This document shows, piece after piece, positions 25,753 to 34,245 of a DNA stretch of 64,000 nt. Within the stretch, counting starts at the first letter, position 1. Each line of letters starts with the position of its first letter. The notes under the pieces were generated by a model. That model was given only the letters and a program-made list of their open reading frames with translations, searched no databases and was not told the DNA's origin. This DNA comes from Burkholderiales bacterium. GTDB taxonomy: Bacteria; Pseudomonadota; Gammaproteobacteria; Burkholderiales; Burkholderiaceae_C. The stretch covers positions 186,001 to 250,000 of the forward strand of contig JAECRL010000001.1 of assembly GCA_016000265.1 (NCBI GenBank), in the 5' to 3' direction. A program made the translations under genes and the position numbers.

Positions 25753-27180
25753 TCAACCGTTCATGGTGAGTGCGCGGACGGGGGGCTTCTTGCTGAGGCT
25801 CAGGCGGGACGAGAGCTCACTGAGGCGAGACGGCTTCTTGAAGGAAGGGATGACGCCGATGACCGGTTGGTTGAAGAGGGGTTCGACCTCGGAGAGGGTG
25901 CGCAGGCGGCGGTCACGGAACTCGATGATGAGCGTCAGCATCAGGGCCACGACGAACGCGGCGGCGGTGCCCAGCATGACGTTGCTGAAAACACGCGGAC
26001 CCGAGGGCGTGGCCGGGGCGCGGGCGTACTCGAGCGCGGTGACGTTGTTTTGCTGGGCCTGGCTTTCCAGGGAGGCGCTTTGCAGGCGGGCGGTGACGCC
26101 GTCGAGGGCGCGTTGGGCCACGTCGACTTCACGCTGCAGGATGGCGGCTTCGTCGCGGATGGACTTGAGCTTGAGCACCTTGGCGCGCTGCTCGTCGAGC
26201 GAGGCGCGGATCTGGCTGGCGCGCGAGGTGTTGACGTTGTTGTTGATGCCCAGGCTGCCCGTGACGCGGCCGATTTCCTGGTTGAGTTTGGAGCGAAGGT
26301 CGTTGATGTTGGTCTTGACCTCGATGACCTGGGGGTGCTGCTCGCCCAGGCGGGTGCGCATCTGCTCCAGAGAGGCTTCCTGGCGCAGGATGTCGGCCTT
26401 CAGGCCCGAGACCAGCGGGTTGCTGATGACGTCGGGAGACTGGTCGGCGTTGGTGCGCGCCGCCACCTGGCGGCTGCCCGAATCGGCCATGGCGGCTTGC
26501 ATGCCCACCAGCTGCGAAGACAGCTCGTTGAGCCGGGCGGTTTCGATGTCCAGTCGCTCGTCGGTGACGATCAGGCCCTCTTGCTGCTGAAAGGCCGACA
26601 GGCGGGCTTGGGCCTCTTCAACCGACTGACGCAGCGCACGTGCGTTGGTGTCGAACTGGGCGTTGAACTGTTTGGCCGGCGTGGTGCGCATCTCGACCGA
26701 GGTTTCGAGGTAGGCCTCGACGAAGGCGTTGACGATGTTGGCCGCGAAGACCGGATCGGGGGCCTTGTAGGACAGGTAGATCACGTTGGAGCCGCGAGAC
26801 GGGCGGGCTTCGATGCCTTTGCGGAACAGGTCCGCCATCCACAGCTCGAAGTCGCCGGTGCCAGCGGTCGCATCCTGCCAGCGGGCCTTCATGACGGAGT
26901 TGCTGGCCAGGTTCAGGTTCTTGACCACCTTCAGGCCGACCCGCGAGCTGGTCATGATGTCGATCTGCGTCATCAGGTAGCTGGGGGTGCCCACGGCACC
27001 GGTCACCATGCCGGCGATCGGGTCGGGGTTCTTGATGTCGAGCACGACCGAGCCGGTGGCGGTGTAGGTCTTGGGCGCCAGCAGGGTCAGCACGGCAACG
27101 GTGCCGCTGATCAGGACGAAGGTCGCCAGCGCGATCGCCCAGCGCGCGCGCAGGACGGCGATCAGTTGTTCAAAGCTCAT
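25753..27180 (-). CDS. epsF: Chain-length determinant EpsF (module A)
   Basis: A 475-residue Wzz/PCP-type inner-membrane protein. It opens MSFEQLIAVLRARWAIALAT, with one helix (about 13-34), a long periplasmic coiled-coil domain (about 35-410, rich in EEAQARLSAFQQQEG and DERLDIETARLNELSSQL patterns) and a second helix (about 413-433). The cytoplasmic tail is followed by the separate kinase EpsG, the split PCP-2a arrangement. It sets polymer length and couples polymerase to export. CGGAG precedes the ATG. It is homologous along its whole length to the protein at 39726-41195, which has DERLDAEAARLNDLSAQI at the matching position. Confidence 0.9.
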   Translation of the reverse strand: MSFEQLIAVLRARWAIALATFVLISGTVAVLTLLAPKTYTATGSVVLDIKNPDPIAGMVTGAVGTPSYLMTQIDIMTSSRVGLKVVKNLNLASNSVMKARWQDATAGTGDFELWMADLFRKGIEARPSRGSNVIYLSYKAPDPVFAANIVNAFVEAYLETSVEMRTTPAKQFNAQFDTNARALRQSVEEAQARLSAFQQQEGLIVTDERLDIETARLNELSSQLVGMQAAMADSGSRQVAARTNADQSPDVISNPLVSGLKADILRQEASLEQMRTRLGEQHPQVIEVKTNINDLRSKLNQEIGRVTGSLGINNNVNTSRASQIRASLDEQRAKVLKLKSIRDEAAILQREVDVAQRALDGVTARLQSASLESQAQQNNVTALEYARAPATPSGPRVFSNVMLGTAAAFVVALMLTLIIEFRDRRLRTLSEVEPLFNQPVIGVIPSFKKPSRLSELSSRLSLSKKPPVRALTMNG

Positions 27181-27228
27181 CTGGGAACTCCGGTGGGGGC
27201 GTTTTCAAGGGACGGGCGAGGCGGGGCC

Positions 27229-28158
27229 TCAGCCGTGGCGCTTCAGGAAGTCCTGATAGGCCAGGGCGATGCCGTCTTTGAGCAAGGTTCGGGCCCGCCA
27301 GCCCAGGCCGTGCAGCCGCGAGACGTCCATGAGCTTGCGGGGGGTGCCATCGGGCTTGGTGGTGTCGAAGGTCAGCTCGCCCTGGAAGCCGACCACGCTG
27401 ACCACGGTTTCCGCGAGCTCGCGGATGGTGACGTCGGTGCCCGTGCCGATGTTGACGAGCGGGCCGCTGTAGCCGCTTTGCATGAGGTGCACGCAGGCGT
27501 CGGCGAGGTCATCGGCGTAGAGGAATTCGCGCATCGGGGTGCCGGTGCCCCAGACGACCAGGCTCTTGTCGCCGCGGACCTTGGCCTCGTGCGCCTTGCG
27601 GATGAGCGCCGGCAGCACGTGGCTGTTGTTGAGGTCGTAGTTGTCGTTGAGGCCGTACAGGTTGGTCGGCATGACGCTGATGTACTGGCGGCCGTGCTGG
27701 TCGTTGTAGGCCTCGCAGAGCTTGATGCCGGCGATCTTGGCGATGGCGTAGGGCTCGTTGGTGGGCTCCAGGGGGCCAGTCAGCAGGCAGTCTTCCTTCA
27801 GGGGCTGAGGCGCCATCTTGGGGTAGATGCAGCTGGAGCCCAGGAACATCAGGCGCTGCACGCCCGCGGTGTGGCAGGCGTGGATGAGGTTGGCCTCGAT
27901 GATGAGGTTCTCGTAGAGGAAGTCGGCGCGGTAGGTGTTGTTGGCCTGGATGCCGCCGACCTTGGCCGCGGCCAGGAAGACGTAGTCGGGCCGTTCGGCG
28001 CCGATGAAGTCATGCACGGCTTGCTGGTGGGTCAGGTCGACTTCCTGCCGGCTGCGGGTGATGACGCGGCCGAAGCCTGCGCCCTGGAGCCTGCGGACGA
28101 TGGCGGAGCCCACCATGCCCCGGTGTCCGGCAACGAAAATCTTGGCTTGCTGATCCAT
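27229..28158 (-). CDS. fcl: GDP-L-fucose synthase
   Basis: A 309-residue bifunctional epimerase-reductase that turns GDP-4-keto-6-deoxymannose into GDP-L-fucose. The NADP-binding GHRGMVG is at 11-17, FLGSSCIYP (105-113) holds the catalytic Ser and Cys, and [12 protein letters not shown] holds Tyr137 and Lys141. [12 protein letters not shown] and [17 protein letters not shown] are family signatures. The ATG at 28158 gives the standard length; a reading from 28332 would add a non-conserved leader. It is the first gene of the module-A minus-strand run, so its upstream gap (28159-28484) probably contains the main promoter. Confidence 0.95.
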   Translation of the reverse strand: MDQQAKIFVAGHRGMVGSAIVRRLQGAGFGRVITRSRQEVDLTHQQAVHDFIGAERPDYVFLAAAKVGGIQANNTYRADFLYENLIIEANLIHACHTAGVQRLMFLGSSCIYPKMAPQPLKEDCLLTGPLEPTNEPYAIAKIAGIKLCEAYNDQHGRQYISVMPTNLYGLNDNYDLNNSHVLPALIRKAHEAKVRGDKSLVVWGTGTPMREFLYADDLADACVHLMQSGYSGPLVNIGTGTDVTIRELAETVVSVVGFQGELTFDTTKPDGTPRKLMDVSRLHGLGWRARTLLKDGIALAYQDFLKRHG

Positions 28159-28370
28159 GTGCGAGTCGAAAGTTGAGCCTGTGCTGCTGTCGGAGGCGTG
28201 CGGCCTCCGGGAGTTCCCGGATCCCACCTGGCCTCCCCCCATGTGAGCGGGTCCCAGCATAGTCCGAAAGGACTGTCGGTCGAGTGTATCGACGGAAGAT
28301 GACACTTCGTCGGCGCCGCGCGGGTGCGCCACACCCAGATCGGGTGGGCCTCACGGCGTGGGTGGCCCGA

Positions 28371-28406
28371 CTGTGTAAGCAGCTGTGTGAGCAGCTGTGC
28401 GAACCA
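28371..28406. repeat. 12-bp tandem repeat, 2-3 units
   Basis: Units CTGTGTAAGCAG (28371-28382) and CTGTGTGAGCAG (28383-28394) differ at one base. A decayed third unit, CTGTGCGAACCA (28395-28406), follows. The array abuts the terminator of the WecG-like gene. It may be a slippage product with no function. Confidence 0.6.
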
Positions 28407-28407
28407 G

Positions 28408-28436
28408 AAAAAACGCCGCGGGGTGAGCGCGGCGTT
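28408..28436 (-). terminator. Rho-independent terminator of the WecG-like gene
   Basis: Read on the minus strand, AACGCCGC pairs perfectly with GCGGCGTT (28412-28419 with 28429-28436) around a nine-base loop, and a run of six T follows at 28413-28408. It begins about 48 bases after the stop at 28485. It separates that transcript from the module-A operon, which starts further down on the same strand. Confidence 0.8.
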
Positions 28437-28484
28437 CGGGCGGGGTGGGGCGCTTTCAGGGGGCGCCCTTCGGTGGCCGTTGTG

Positions 28485-29360
28485 TCAGTGGCGTTCTTCT
28501 TGCTGCACCGAGGGGTTGCCCAGCATCAGGCTTTTTGCCATGCGGTACATGAAGATGCTGTTGGTGACGGTGTAGCGCTTGAACAGGCGGCGCGGCTCGC
28601 TCAGCAGGCGGTGGAACCACTCCATGCCGATCTTCTGCATCCAGACCGGGGCGCGCTGGATGGTGCCGGCGTGGTAGTCGAACGCGGCGCCGACGCCCAG
28701 CATGACGGCCTTGATGCGACCGCGGTGGGCAGCCATCCAGGCTTCTTGCTTGGGGCAACCCAGGCCAACGAACAGCACGTTGGCGCCGGACTGGTTGATC
28801 TGGTCAACGTAGGCCTGGTCTTCTTCTTCGCTCAGCTCGCGGTAGGGAGGGGACTCCATGCCGACGATCTTGAGCTTGGGGAAGCTGGCCTTGATGCGGA
28901 CCATCAGGCGGTCCAGGGTGTCCTGGGTGCTGCCGTAGAAGAAAACGGATTGGCCGAGTTGCTCGGCGACCTGCAGGTAGCGCCAGGTCAGGTCGGGCCC
29001 GTTGATGCGTTGCTGCTCGCCGAAGCCTTCGCGGCGCAGGGCCCAGGCCACGGGGGCACCGTCGGGCAGGGCCAGGTCGGCCTGGCTGAGCACGGTCTGG
29101 AAGGCGGGCTCCTGGCTGGCCGTCACGACGGAGTGCACGTTGCACAGCGCCACCACACGAGACTGGCGGTGAGCGGCCCAGCTGGCGATGCGCGAAACGA
29201 CCTCATCCCAGCTGATGGCATCGATGTGGGTGTCTAGAACGTGTGCGCCACGACGCATGAACAGCTTGCTCTTTGTTGCCTGCTTGACGCCGGCGAGCAT
29301 GCGTTCGCGCTCGACGAGGGACAGCGACGGGTAACCAAAATTGGGGTCTGGATGTCTCAT
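28485..29360 (-). CDS. WecG/TagA/CpsF-family glycosyltransferase
   Basis: A 291-residue GT26-type enzyme. LCNVHSVVTA (72-81), LALPDGAPVAWALRR with conserved Asp100, INGPDL (119-124) and LFVGLGCPKQEAWMAAHR are family signatures, and the C-terminal Arg/Lys-rich helix (EWFHRLLSEPRRLFKRY) is the membrane-docking appendage. Members add the second sugar to an undecaprenyl-diphosphate-linked primer. The ATG at 29360 has GAGGTGG five bases upstream; an in-frame GTG at 29369 overlaps that site. It is a single-gene unit with its own terminator, divergent from the xrtB2 operon. Confidence 0.9.
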   Translation of the reverse strand: MRHPDPNFGYPSLSLVERERMLAGVKQATKSKLFMRRGAHVLDTHIDAISWDEVVSRIASWAAHRQSRVVALCNVHSVVTASQEPAFQTVLSQADLALPDGAPVAWALRREGFGEQQRINGPDLTWRYLQVAEQLGQSVFFYGSTQDTLDRLMVRIKASFPKLKIVGMESPPYRELSEEEDQAYVDQINQSGANVLFVGLGCPKQEAWMAAHRGRIKAVMLGVGAAFDYHAGTIQRAPVWMQKIGMEWFHRLLSEPRRLFKRYTVTNSIFMYRMAKSLMLGNPSVQQEERH

Positions 29361-29663
29361 TCCACCCACCTCATGGATGTTATGTTGGTTTGTCGACGGT
29401 TTTGCGACAACCTTGAGATTCAGTTTACGGGGCGCGTTCCATGCGAACGTTCAGGGAAAGCCATCGGTCAGGTGACCCACCCCCTTCTTTGAGGGTGGAC
29501 CATTTCACGAACAACGCTCGTTGGTGGGGGAAGTCCCACGAGAGTTCCCCCTGATCAGGGTTTCCCTGTGTGATCCGCTCGCCCGAATACAGGGGGCACC
29601 CAGGGAACTTGTTTCAGGGTGCAAGGCACAATCCAGCCTGTCCACACGATCTGCTGTAGCGCC
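29361..29663. promoter_or_regulatory. Divergent regulatory region between WecG-like and xrtB2
   Basis: A 303-base gap between two divergent transcripts. It contains the inverted repeat TTGTCG-N9-CGACAA (29390-29410), the 12-base palindrome CCCTGATCAGGG (29549-29560), GGTGGACCATTTCACG (29494-29509), which is one base from the GTGA-N6-TCAC core seen at 171-184, and at least seven CAGGG/CCCTG pentamers between about 29450 and 29620. These point to a regulated bidirectional promoter. No -35/-10 pair is clear enough to mark, and no reading frame in the gap looks real. Confidence 0.45.
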
Positions 29664-30563
29664 ATGGGCACCCTAGCCAAACCTCATCCGATGCTGTCTG
29701 TTCCGCCCGGGGTGCACGTCCCGGCTCTGCTGTTGCTGATCGTGGGGCTGGCGGCGCTGTTCGTGCCGACTTACCTGACCTTGGCCAGCGACACCTGGAG
29801 CAACGACGCCCACGGTCACGGGCCCCTGATCCTCGGGGTCTGCCTGTGGCTGCTCTGGTTCGACCGCCACAAGATTTTCGCGGGCGAGGCGCGCCCGGCG
29901 CCGGTCAGCGGCTTCGCGCTGATGGCGTTCGGGCTGCTGGTGCACGTGTTCGGGCATTCGCAGTCCATCAACATGTTCACCACGCTGGCTCAGCCGGTGG
30001 TGTTCGCGGCCTGCATCCTGCTGCTGCACGGCTGGCCTGCCCTGCGGCGCGCCTGGTTCCCGCTGTGCTTCATGCTGTTCATGGTGCCGCTGCCCGAGGT
30101 GGCGGTGCAGGCCATCACGATGCCGCTCAAGCAGGCGGTGTCCGTGGTGACGGAGTGGATCCTGTATCACGCAGGCTACCCGATCGCCCGCGCGGGCGTG
30201 ACCTTGTCCATCGGGCCGTATCAGTTGCTGGTGGCGGACGCCTGCTCGGGCATGAACTCCCTGTTGACGCTGGAGTCGCTGGGGTTGCTGTACATGCGCC
30301 TGATGAATTACACGTCGAAGACGCGCAACACGCTGCTGGCCATCGCCATCATCCCGACCTCGTTTGCGGCCAACGTGATCCGCGTGATCATCCTGGTGCT
30401 GGTGACCTACCACTACGGCGACGAAGTGGGGCAGGGCTTCGTGCACAGCTTCTCGGGGTTGGTGCTGTTCACCGTGTCCCTGGTGAGCATTTATTTCATC
30501 GACAAATTGCTGGGCATCTGGTTCAAGCCGGCCCCGGCGTCGCAGCAGGGTCCTTCGGCATGA
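29664..30563 (+). CDS. xrtB: Exosortase B (module B)
   Basis: A 299-residue polytopic membrane protein, the second exosortase of the locus. The triad is Cys194 (VADACSGMN), Arg240 (ANVIRV) and His261 (FVHSFSG). Spacing is identical to the module-A copy, and long stretches match closely ([24 protein letters not shown] against [12 protein letters not shown]). The ATG at 29664 is chosen; in-frame starts at 29619 and 29691 are possible, and none has a strong ribosome site. It heads an eight-gene plus-strand operon and overlaps epsI by four bases. Its PEP-CTERM substrates are not in this window. Confidence 0.92.
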   Translation: MGTLAKPHPMLSVPPGVHVPALLLLIVGLAALFVPTYLTLASDTWSNDAHGHGPLILGVCLWLLWFDRHKIFAGEARPAPVSGFALMAFGLLVHVFGHSQSINMFTTLAQPVVFAACILLLHGWPALRRAWFPLCFMLFMVPLPEVAVQAITMPLKQAVSVVTEWILYHAGYPIARAGVTLSIGPYQLLVADACSGMNSLLTLESLGLLYMRLMNYTSKTRNTLLAIAIIPTSFAANVIRVIILVLVTYHYGDEVGQGFVHSFSGLVLFTVSLVSIYFIDKLLGIWFKPAPASQQGPSA

Positions 30564-31243
30564 GTGGTTCGTCTCGTTTGTGGGTGGCGCTGTCGGCCGC
30601 CGCCCTGATGGCTGGTGCGTCCTGGTTCGGTGGCTGGGCTCAGCCCACCGTGCGCATGGCCGATGTGCAAAAGCGCGAGCCGCTGGCCACGGTGTTTCCC
30701 CGGCAGATGGGGGACTGGCGCATCGACGAGCTGTCGATCAACATCGAGTTGCCCCCCGATGTGGCGGCGCAGGTCAAAGCCATCTACACGGAGGTGGCCG
30801 ACAAGGTCTACGTCAACAGCCAGGGTGATCGCATCATGGTGACCATCGCCTACGGGCGGGATCAGTCCGATGGCTTCAAGGTGCACCGCCCCGAGGTGTG
30901 TTACGCCGCGCAGGGCTTCCACGTCGATGCGACGCAGGATGCGGTGGTCAAGCTCGATGATCACGCCATCGACGTCAAGCGCGTGATGACCCACCTGGGT
31001 GAGCGCCACGAGCCGGTGACCTACTGGATGGTGATCGGCGACGACGTGGTGAACTCCCCGGCGCGCCACAAGATGATGCAGGTGCGGCACGCGCTCGACG
31101 GCCTGATCGCCGATGGCTTGCTGGTGCGGGTGTCGTCCATCTCGCGTGACCCCGAGGCCGCTTACGTCGTGCAGGATGCTTTCGTGCGCGAGTGGAAGTT
31201 GCATGTGCCGGCGTCGCAGCGCGCGCGGCTGTTTGGCAGCTGA
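30560..31243 (+). CDS. epsI: Exosortase-associated protein EpsI (module B)
   Basis: A 227-residue EpsI-family (DUF3485) protein with an N-terminal helix (about 6-24) and a periplasmic domain. The motif HRPEVCYAAQGF is at 109-120, preceded by IAYGRDQSDGFK, the same element as in the module-A paralogue. ERHEPVTYWMVIGD corresponds to DRHEPLTYFIRVGD in the other copy. The ATG overlaps the exosortase stop (ATGA). The pairing of each exosortase with its own EpsI suggests that the pair works as a unit. The exact activity of EpsI is not known. Confidence 0.9.
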   Translation: MSGSSRLWVALSAAALMAGASWFGGWAQPTVRMADVQKREPLATVFPRQMGDWRIDELSINIELPPDVAAQVKAIYTEVADKVYVNSQGDRIMVTIAYGRDQSDGFKVHRPEVCYAAQGFHVDATQDAVVKLDDHAIDVKRVMTHLGERHEPVTYWMVIGDDVVNSPARHKMMQVRHALDGLIADGLLVRVSSISRDPEAAYVVQDAFVREWKLHVPASQRARLFGS

Positions 31244-31287
31244 GCCGTGTGCGTCGCGAGCGGGCCCCGGGCGGGAGCGGTTGAAGC

Positions 31288-32430
31288 ATGAAGCGTCAGT
31301 TCTATGAGGTGCCGCCGCAGTACCTGCGTGGCCCGGTCTTCCACAAGAACCGGCTGCGCCTGAGTTCGTTCATCTTCGGTTTTTCGTTCTTCCTGGCGCT
31401 GACCTGCCTGGCGTTCCCGCCGTTTCGCTACCTGGCGTACAGCGTGCCGGTGCTGGTGCTGCTGGCTTGCATGGCCGATGGCAGCGCGTCCATCGGTGAC
31501 GAGGTCAAGCCGTTCCTGGTGATCATCGCCGCCGGCGTGATGCTGGGGCCCTTGACCAAGGGCGAGGGCTGGAAGGACCTGTTCTTCATCTTCGCGGGCG
31601 TGTCGGTGGCGCTGCTGGGCCGGGTGCCGCGCATCAGCCTGTGGTCGATGTTCGGCTGGCTGATGCTGAGCTTCGTCTACCTCTATGGCGTGTGGGGTGA
31701 CTTCCGAGGCGGCTTTCACTACAACTTCCTGAATTCGGAGTCGACCTTCGAGGGCAACTTCAGCTTCGTGTTCGCTTTGCTGGTGCCGTTCGCGGTGCAC
31801 CAGCGCAAGTACCTGCTGGCGGTGCTGTGCCTGGCCATGGCGGTGCTGACGCTCAAGCGCATCGCCATCCTGGCGGCGGTGGTGTCGTCCATCATGGTGT
31901 TGATCGGGCCCAAGCGCGGCAAGCTGCTGCTCAACCCGGCGACGATGGTGGGGCTCAACGCTTTCGTGCTGGTGGCCGACATGGCCTACACCACGGGCAT
32001 GCTGGACTACTTCATTCAGCAGCTGACGGGGCAGAGCTCGAACCAGCTGGGCATGGGGCGGCAGTCGATGCACAAGTACGTGGTCGATGGCCTGCTCAAC
32101 GAGCCCTGGTGGGCCTTCCTGGGGCATGGCCTGGGCTCGGTCTACTCGATCGCGGAGCAGGGCTTTGGCGTGTACGAGAAGGTCAACCTGCACAGCGACT
32201 TGCTCAAGCTTTGTTACGAGATCGGCTACATCTGCACGGCCGCGGTGTTCTGGCTGATGTACGCCCCGCGCAGCTACATGATCCGGGTGGCCTTCTTTTT
32301 CCAGAACATGCTGTTCTTCACGGACAACACGCTGATTTACTTCTTCCTGACGTATTTCATCTTCCTGCTGATGCGCATTCACCGCGATGAGGACGAGTTG
32401 TCACATGAAGCCAAACCCGCTGCTGCCTGA
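31288..32430 (+). CDS. O-antigen ligase/Wzy-like polymerase
   Basis: A 380-residue inner-membrane protein with about ten helices. A periplasmic loop near residues 245-315 contains NQLGMGRQSMHKYVVDGL, GHGLGSVYSIAEQG and EKVNLHSDLLKLCYEIG. This resembles the Wzy_C/O-antigen-ligase signature, in which GxG and H-[NS]-D-x-L motifs flank the active loop. It is the best polymerase candidate of module B and sits directly after xrtB-epsI. Its last 26 bases overlap the start of the glycoside hydrolase gene. Specificity is unknown; ligase rather than polymerase activity is possible. Confidence 0.75.
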   Translation: MKRQFYEVPPQYLRGPVFHKNRLRLSSFIFGFSFFLALTCLAFPPFRYLAYSVPVLVLLACMADGSASIGDEVKPFLVIIAAGVMLGPLTKGEGWKDLFFIFAGVSVALLGRVPRISLWSMFGWLMLSFVYLYGVWGDFRGGFHYNFLNSESTFEGNFSFVFALLVPFAVHQRKYLLAVLCLAMAVLTLKRIAILAAVVSSIMVLIGPKRGKLLLNPATMVGLNAFVLVADMAYTTGMLDYFIQQLTGQSSNQLGMGRQSMHKYVVDGLLNEPWWAFLGHGLGSVYSIAEQGFGVYEKVNLHSDLLKLCYEIGYICTAAVFWLMYAPRSYMIRVAFFFQNMLFFTDNTLIYFFLTYFIFLLMRIHRDEDELSHEAKPAAA

Positions 32431-34177
32431 GGTCGTGCGGGCGCTGGCCCGGCCGTTGTTGCTGAGCCTGGGGCTCGTGCTGTGTGGCGCGCCCGCGCAG
32501 GCGCAAGGGGTGAAGCTGGCCGAGCGGCCCTGGGTGCTGCAGGCCTGGGGCAAGCCGGATCCGGTGGCGGATGCGGGCCCGAATGCGGCTTGTGATGCGG
32601 GCTCGGGGGCGGCGCCCGGCGCGGCCTTCCTGTTTGCCAAGTCGCGCTCCAGTGCGACGGCCAACGCCGAGTTGATCATCCCTTCGGTGCTGGTGCCGGG
32701 CAAGGCCTACGAGCTGTCGCTGCCGATGCGCCTGGTGCGAGGCGGCGCCGGCGTGGACGTGCTTTTCCGCCGCGATTCCCCGTATTACGAGACCACGGCC
32801 ATCCGCACCGTGCAGGCCCAGGCGGGCTGGCAAACGGTGGTGCTGCGTGGCGTGCACGACGCGCCGCGGGTGGGCTCGGTGCGCGTGGGCTTGCGCCAGG
32901 ACGGCTCGGCCATCTGCCTGGGCAAGCCGGTGCTGCGCGAGATCAGCCCCGACCTGGTGGGCGCCGACGACCGCTGGCACCCGGTGTCCGACCGCTTCTT
33001 CGGCATCCACCTCAACAAGCTGGGTCGCCACAACAACTGGCCGACCTTCCAGCCTGACCTGGTGCGCATGTGGGGCACGGGCACGACCTGGCACGAGATG
33101 CAGCCCAAGGCCGGTGCCATCCAGTGGCGCGACAACCCGCACGCGCAACGCCTGGAGTACTACCTGCACCATGTGCGCAAGAACAGCCGCGACGCCGCGG
33201 TGCTGATGACCATCGGCATGACGCCGCAGTGGGCCTCGCAGGCGGGGGACAACGGCGCGTGCGCGACCTCGTCGTTTGGCGAGCGCAGCTGCATGCCGCC
33301 CGCGCAGATGGAGTCCTGGCGCAAGCACGTGCGCGAGCTGGCCACGCGTTTCGACGGCGGGCGCATCGCGGTGTGGGAGGTCTGGAACGAGGCCGATGTG
33401 CCCACGCACTGGCTGGGCTCGCCCGAGCTGATGGTGGAGATGGTGCGCGTCGCCCGGGAAGAAACGCGCAAGGCGGACGCCCGCAGCACGCTGATCGGGC
33501 CGAACGTGACCACCAACGGCATGCGCTTCCTCAACGACTTCCTGGTGGCCGGCGGGGGCAAGCACATCGATGGCATCAGCATGCACGCCTACCTGGGATT
33601 TGGATCGAATGCGGCGGTTTCGCGCTTGCGCAACCTGCGCGAGATGCTGCGCTCCCACGGCCTGAGCCTGCCGATCTGGAACACCGAGTCCAACACCGCC
33701 TGCGGTGGCGACGCCGACCCGTCGGCCCATTCGCTGTGTGACCGCAGGCTGGACGAAACCGTGTTGCAGGCCGCCATCCTGCACGCCGCGGAGGGCTTCG
33801 AGAACTTCACGTTCTACACCTGGGAAGGCGCCGAGACCGAGGTCGGTGGCGTCGGCATGGTCAAGGGCGACTTCCGCAGCCGCACGCGATTGGGTGAGCT
33901 CTACGTGGACCTGGTGCAGCAGCTGCGCGGCTCGATGATGAAGGTGGCCCCGCGCGGCCCGGATCCGATCACGCGGGTGCTGTTGACGCGCAATGGACGC
34001 CAGTGCGTGCTGGGCTGGAGCGCGGCCGGGCCGGTGCGCGTGTCGCCCTCGGCCTTCCAGGGCGCCGACCTGGTGCGCGACCTGCAGGGGCGCCCCGCCG
34101 AGCGAGACGCCTCGGGCGCCTGGATGGTGGGGCCGATGCCCCTCATCGGGTGCGAGTCCGCCGCGCCTCGCCATTGA
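32405..34177 (+). CDS. Secreted clan GH-A glycoside hydrolase
   Basis: A 590-residue exported enzyme. The signal peptide ends near GAPAQAQ (29-35). A beta-rich N-terminal region (about 40-180) resembles a carbohydrate-binding domain. The catalytic barrel carries WEVWNEADV with the likely acid/base Glu329, HAYLGFG (394-400), and PIWNTESNT with the likely nucleophile Glu428, the NE and E arrangement of clan GH-A (GH39/GH5/GH79-like). It lies inside the Wzy-Wzx operon, so trimming or releasing the nascent polymer in the periplasm is the likely job, as PslG does in the Pseudomonas psl operon. Substrate linkage is unknown. Confidence 0.78.
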   Translation: MKPNPLLPEVVRALARPLLLSLGLVLCGAPAQAQGVKLAERPWVLQAWGKPDPVADAGPNAACDAGSGAAPGAAFLFAKSRSSATANAELIIPSVLVPGKAYELSLPMRLVRGGAGVDVLFRRDSPYYETTAIRTVQAQAGWQTVVLRGVHDAPRVGSVRVGLRQDGSAICLGKPVLREISPDLVGADDRWHPVSDRFFGIHLNKLGRHNNWPTFQPDLVRMWGTGTTWHEMQPKAGAIQWRDNPHAQRLEYYLHHVRKNSRDAAVLMTIGMTPQWASQAGDNGACATSSFGERSCMPPAQMESWRKHVRELATRFDGGRIAVWEVWNEADVPTHWLGSPELMVEMVRVAREETRKADARSTLIGPNVTTNGMRFLNDFLVAGGGKHIDGISMHAYLGFGSNAAVSRLRNLREMLRSHGLSLPIWNTESNTACGGDADPSAHSLCDRRLDETVLQAAILHAAEGFENFTFYTWEGAETEVGGVGMVKGDFRSRTRLGELYVDLVQQLRGSMMKVAPRGPDPITRVLLTRNGRQCVLGWSAAGPVRVSPSAFQGADLVRDLQGRPAERDASGAWMVGPMPLIGCESAAPRH

Positions 34178-34245
34178 GGGGCGGTGGCGGTTTGCAGCAG
34201 GGCGGTCGTTTGTCTGGCGGTTTGAGGCGTTTGGGGCCGGCCCTG

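Larger units (their letters stand above)
28159..28484. other. Intergenic region upstream of fcl
   Basis: A 326-base gap between fcl and the WecG-like gene. It holds, from low to high coordinates, a small hairpin AGTCCGAAAGGACT (28261-28274, five pairs with a GAAA loop), an inverted repeat GTCGA-GTGTA-TCGAC (28279-28293), a 12-base tandem repeat (28371-28406) and the terminator of the WecG-like gene (28408-28436). The first two lie about 100-135 bases upstream of the fcl start and are candidates for leader structure or an operator. No coding frame looks real, and no promoter hexamers are convincing. Confidence 0.5.

Noticed and set aside
25867-28176. A 769-codon open frame on the plus strand opposite epsF/fcl
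   Set aside because: It lies antisense to clearly recognised genes, has a Val/Gly/Ala/His-rich composition typical of GC-rich mirror frames, and no motif.
28378-28399. Possible CRISPR-like direct repeats (AGCAGCTGTG twice)
   Set aside because: Units are 12 bases, with no spacers and no cas genes; kept only as a short tandem repeat.
28485-29360. WecG-like enzyme as the initiating transferase of the locus
   Set aside because: The family adds the second sugar and lacks the membrane phosphotransferase fold, so it cannot start the repeat.
31162-34174. Long minus-strand frames opposite the Wzy-like and GH-A genes
   Set aside because: Mirror frames; the plus-strand genes have signal peptide, catalytic motifs and coupled starts.
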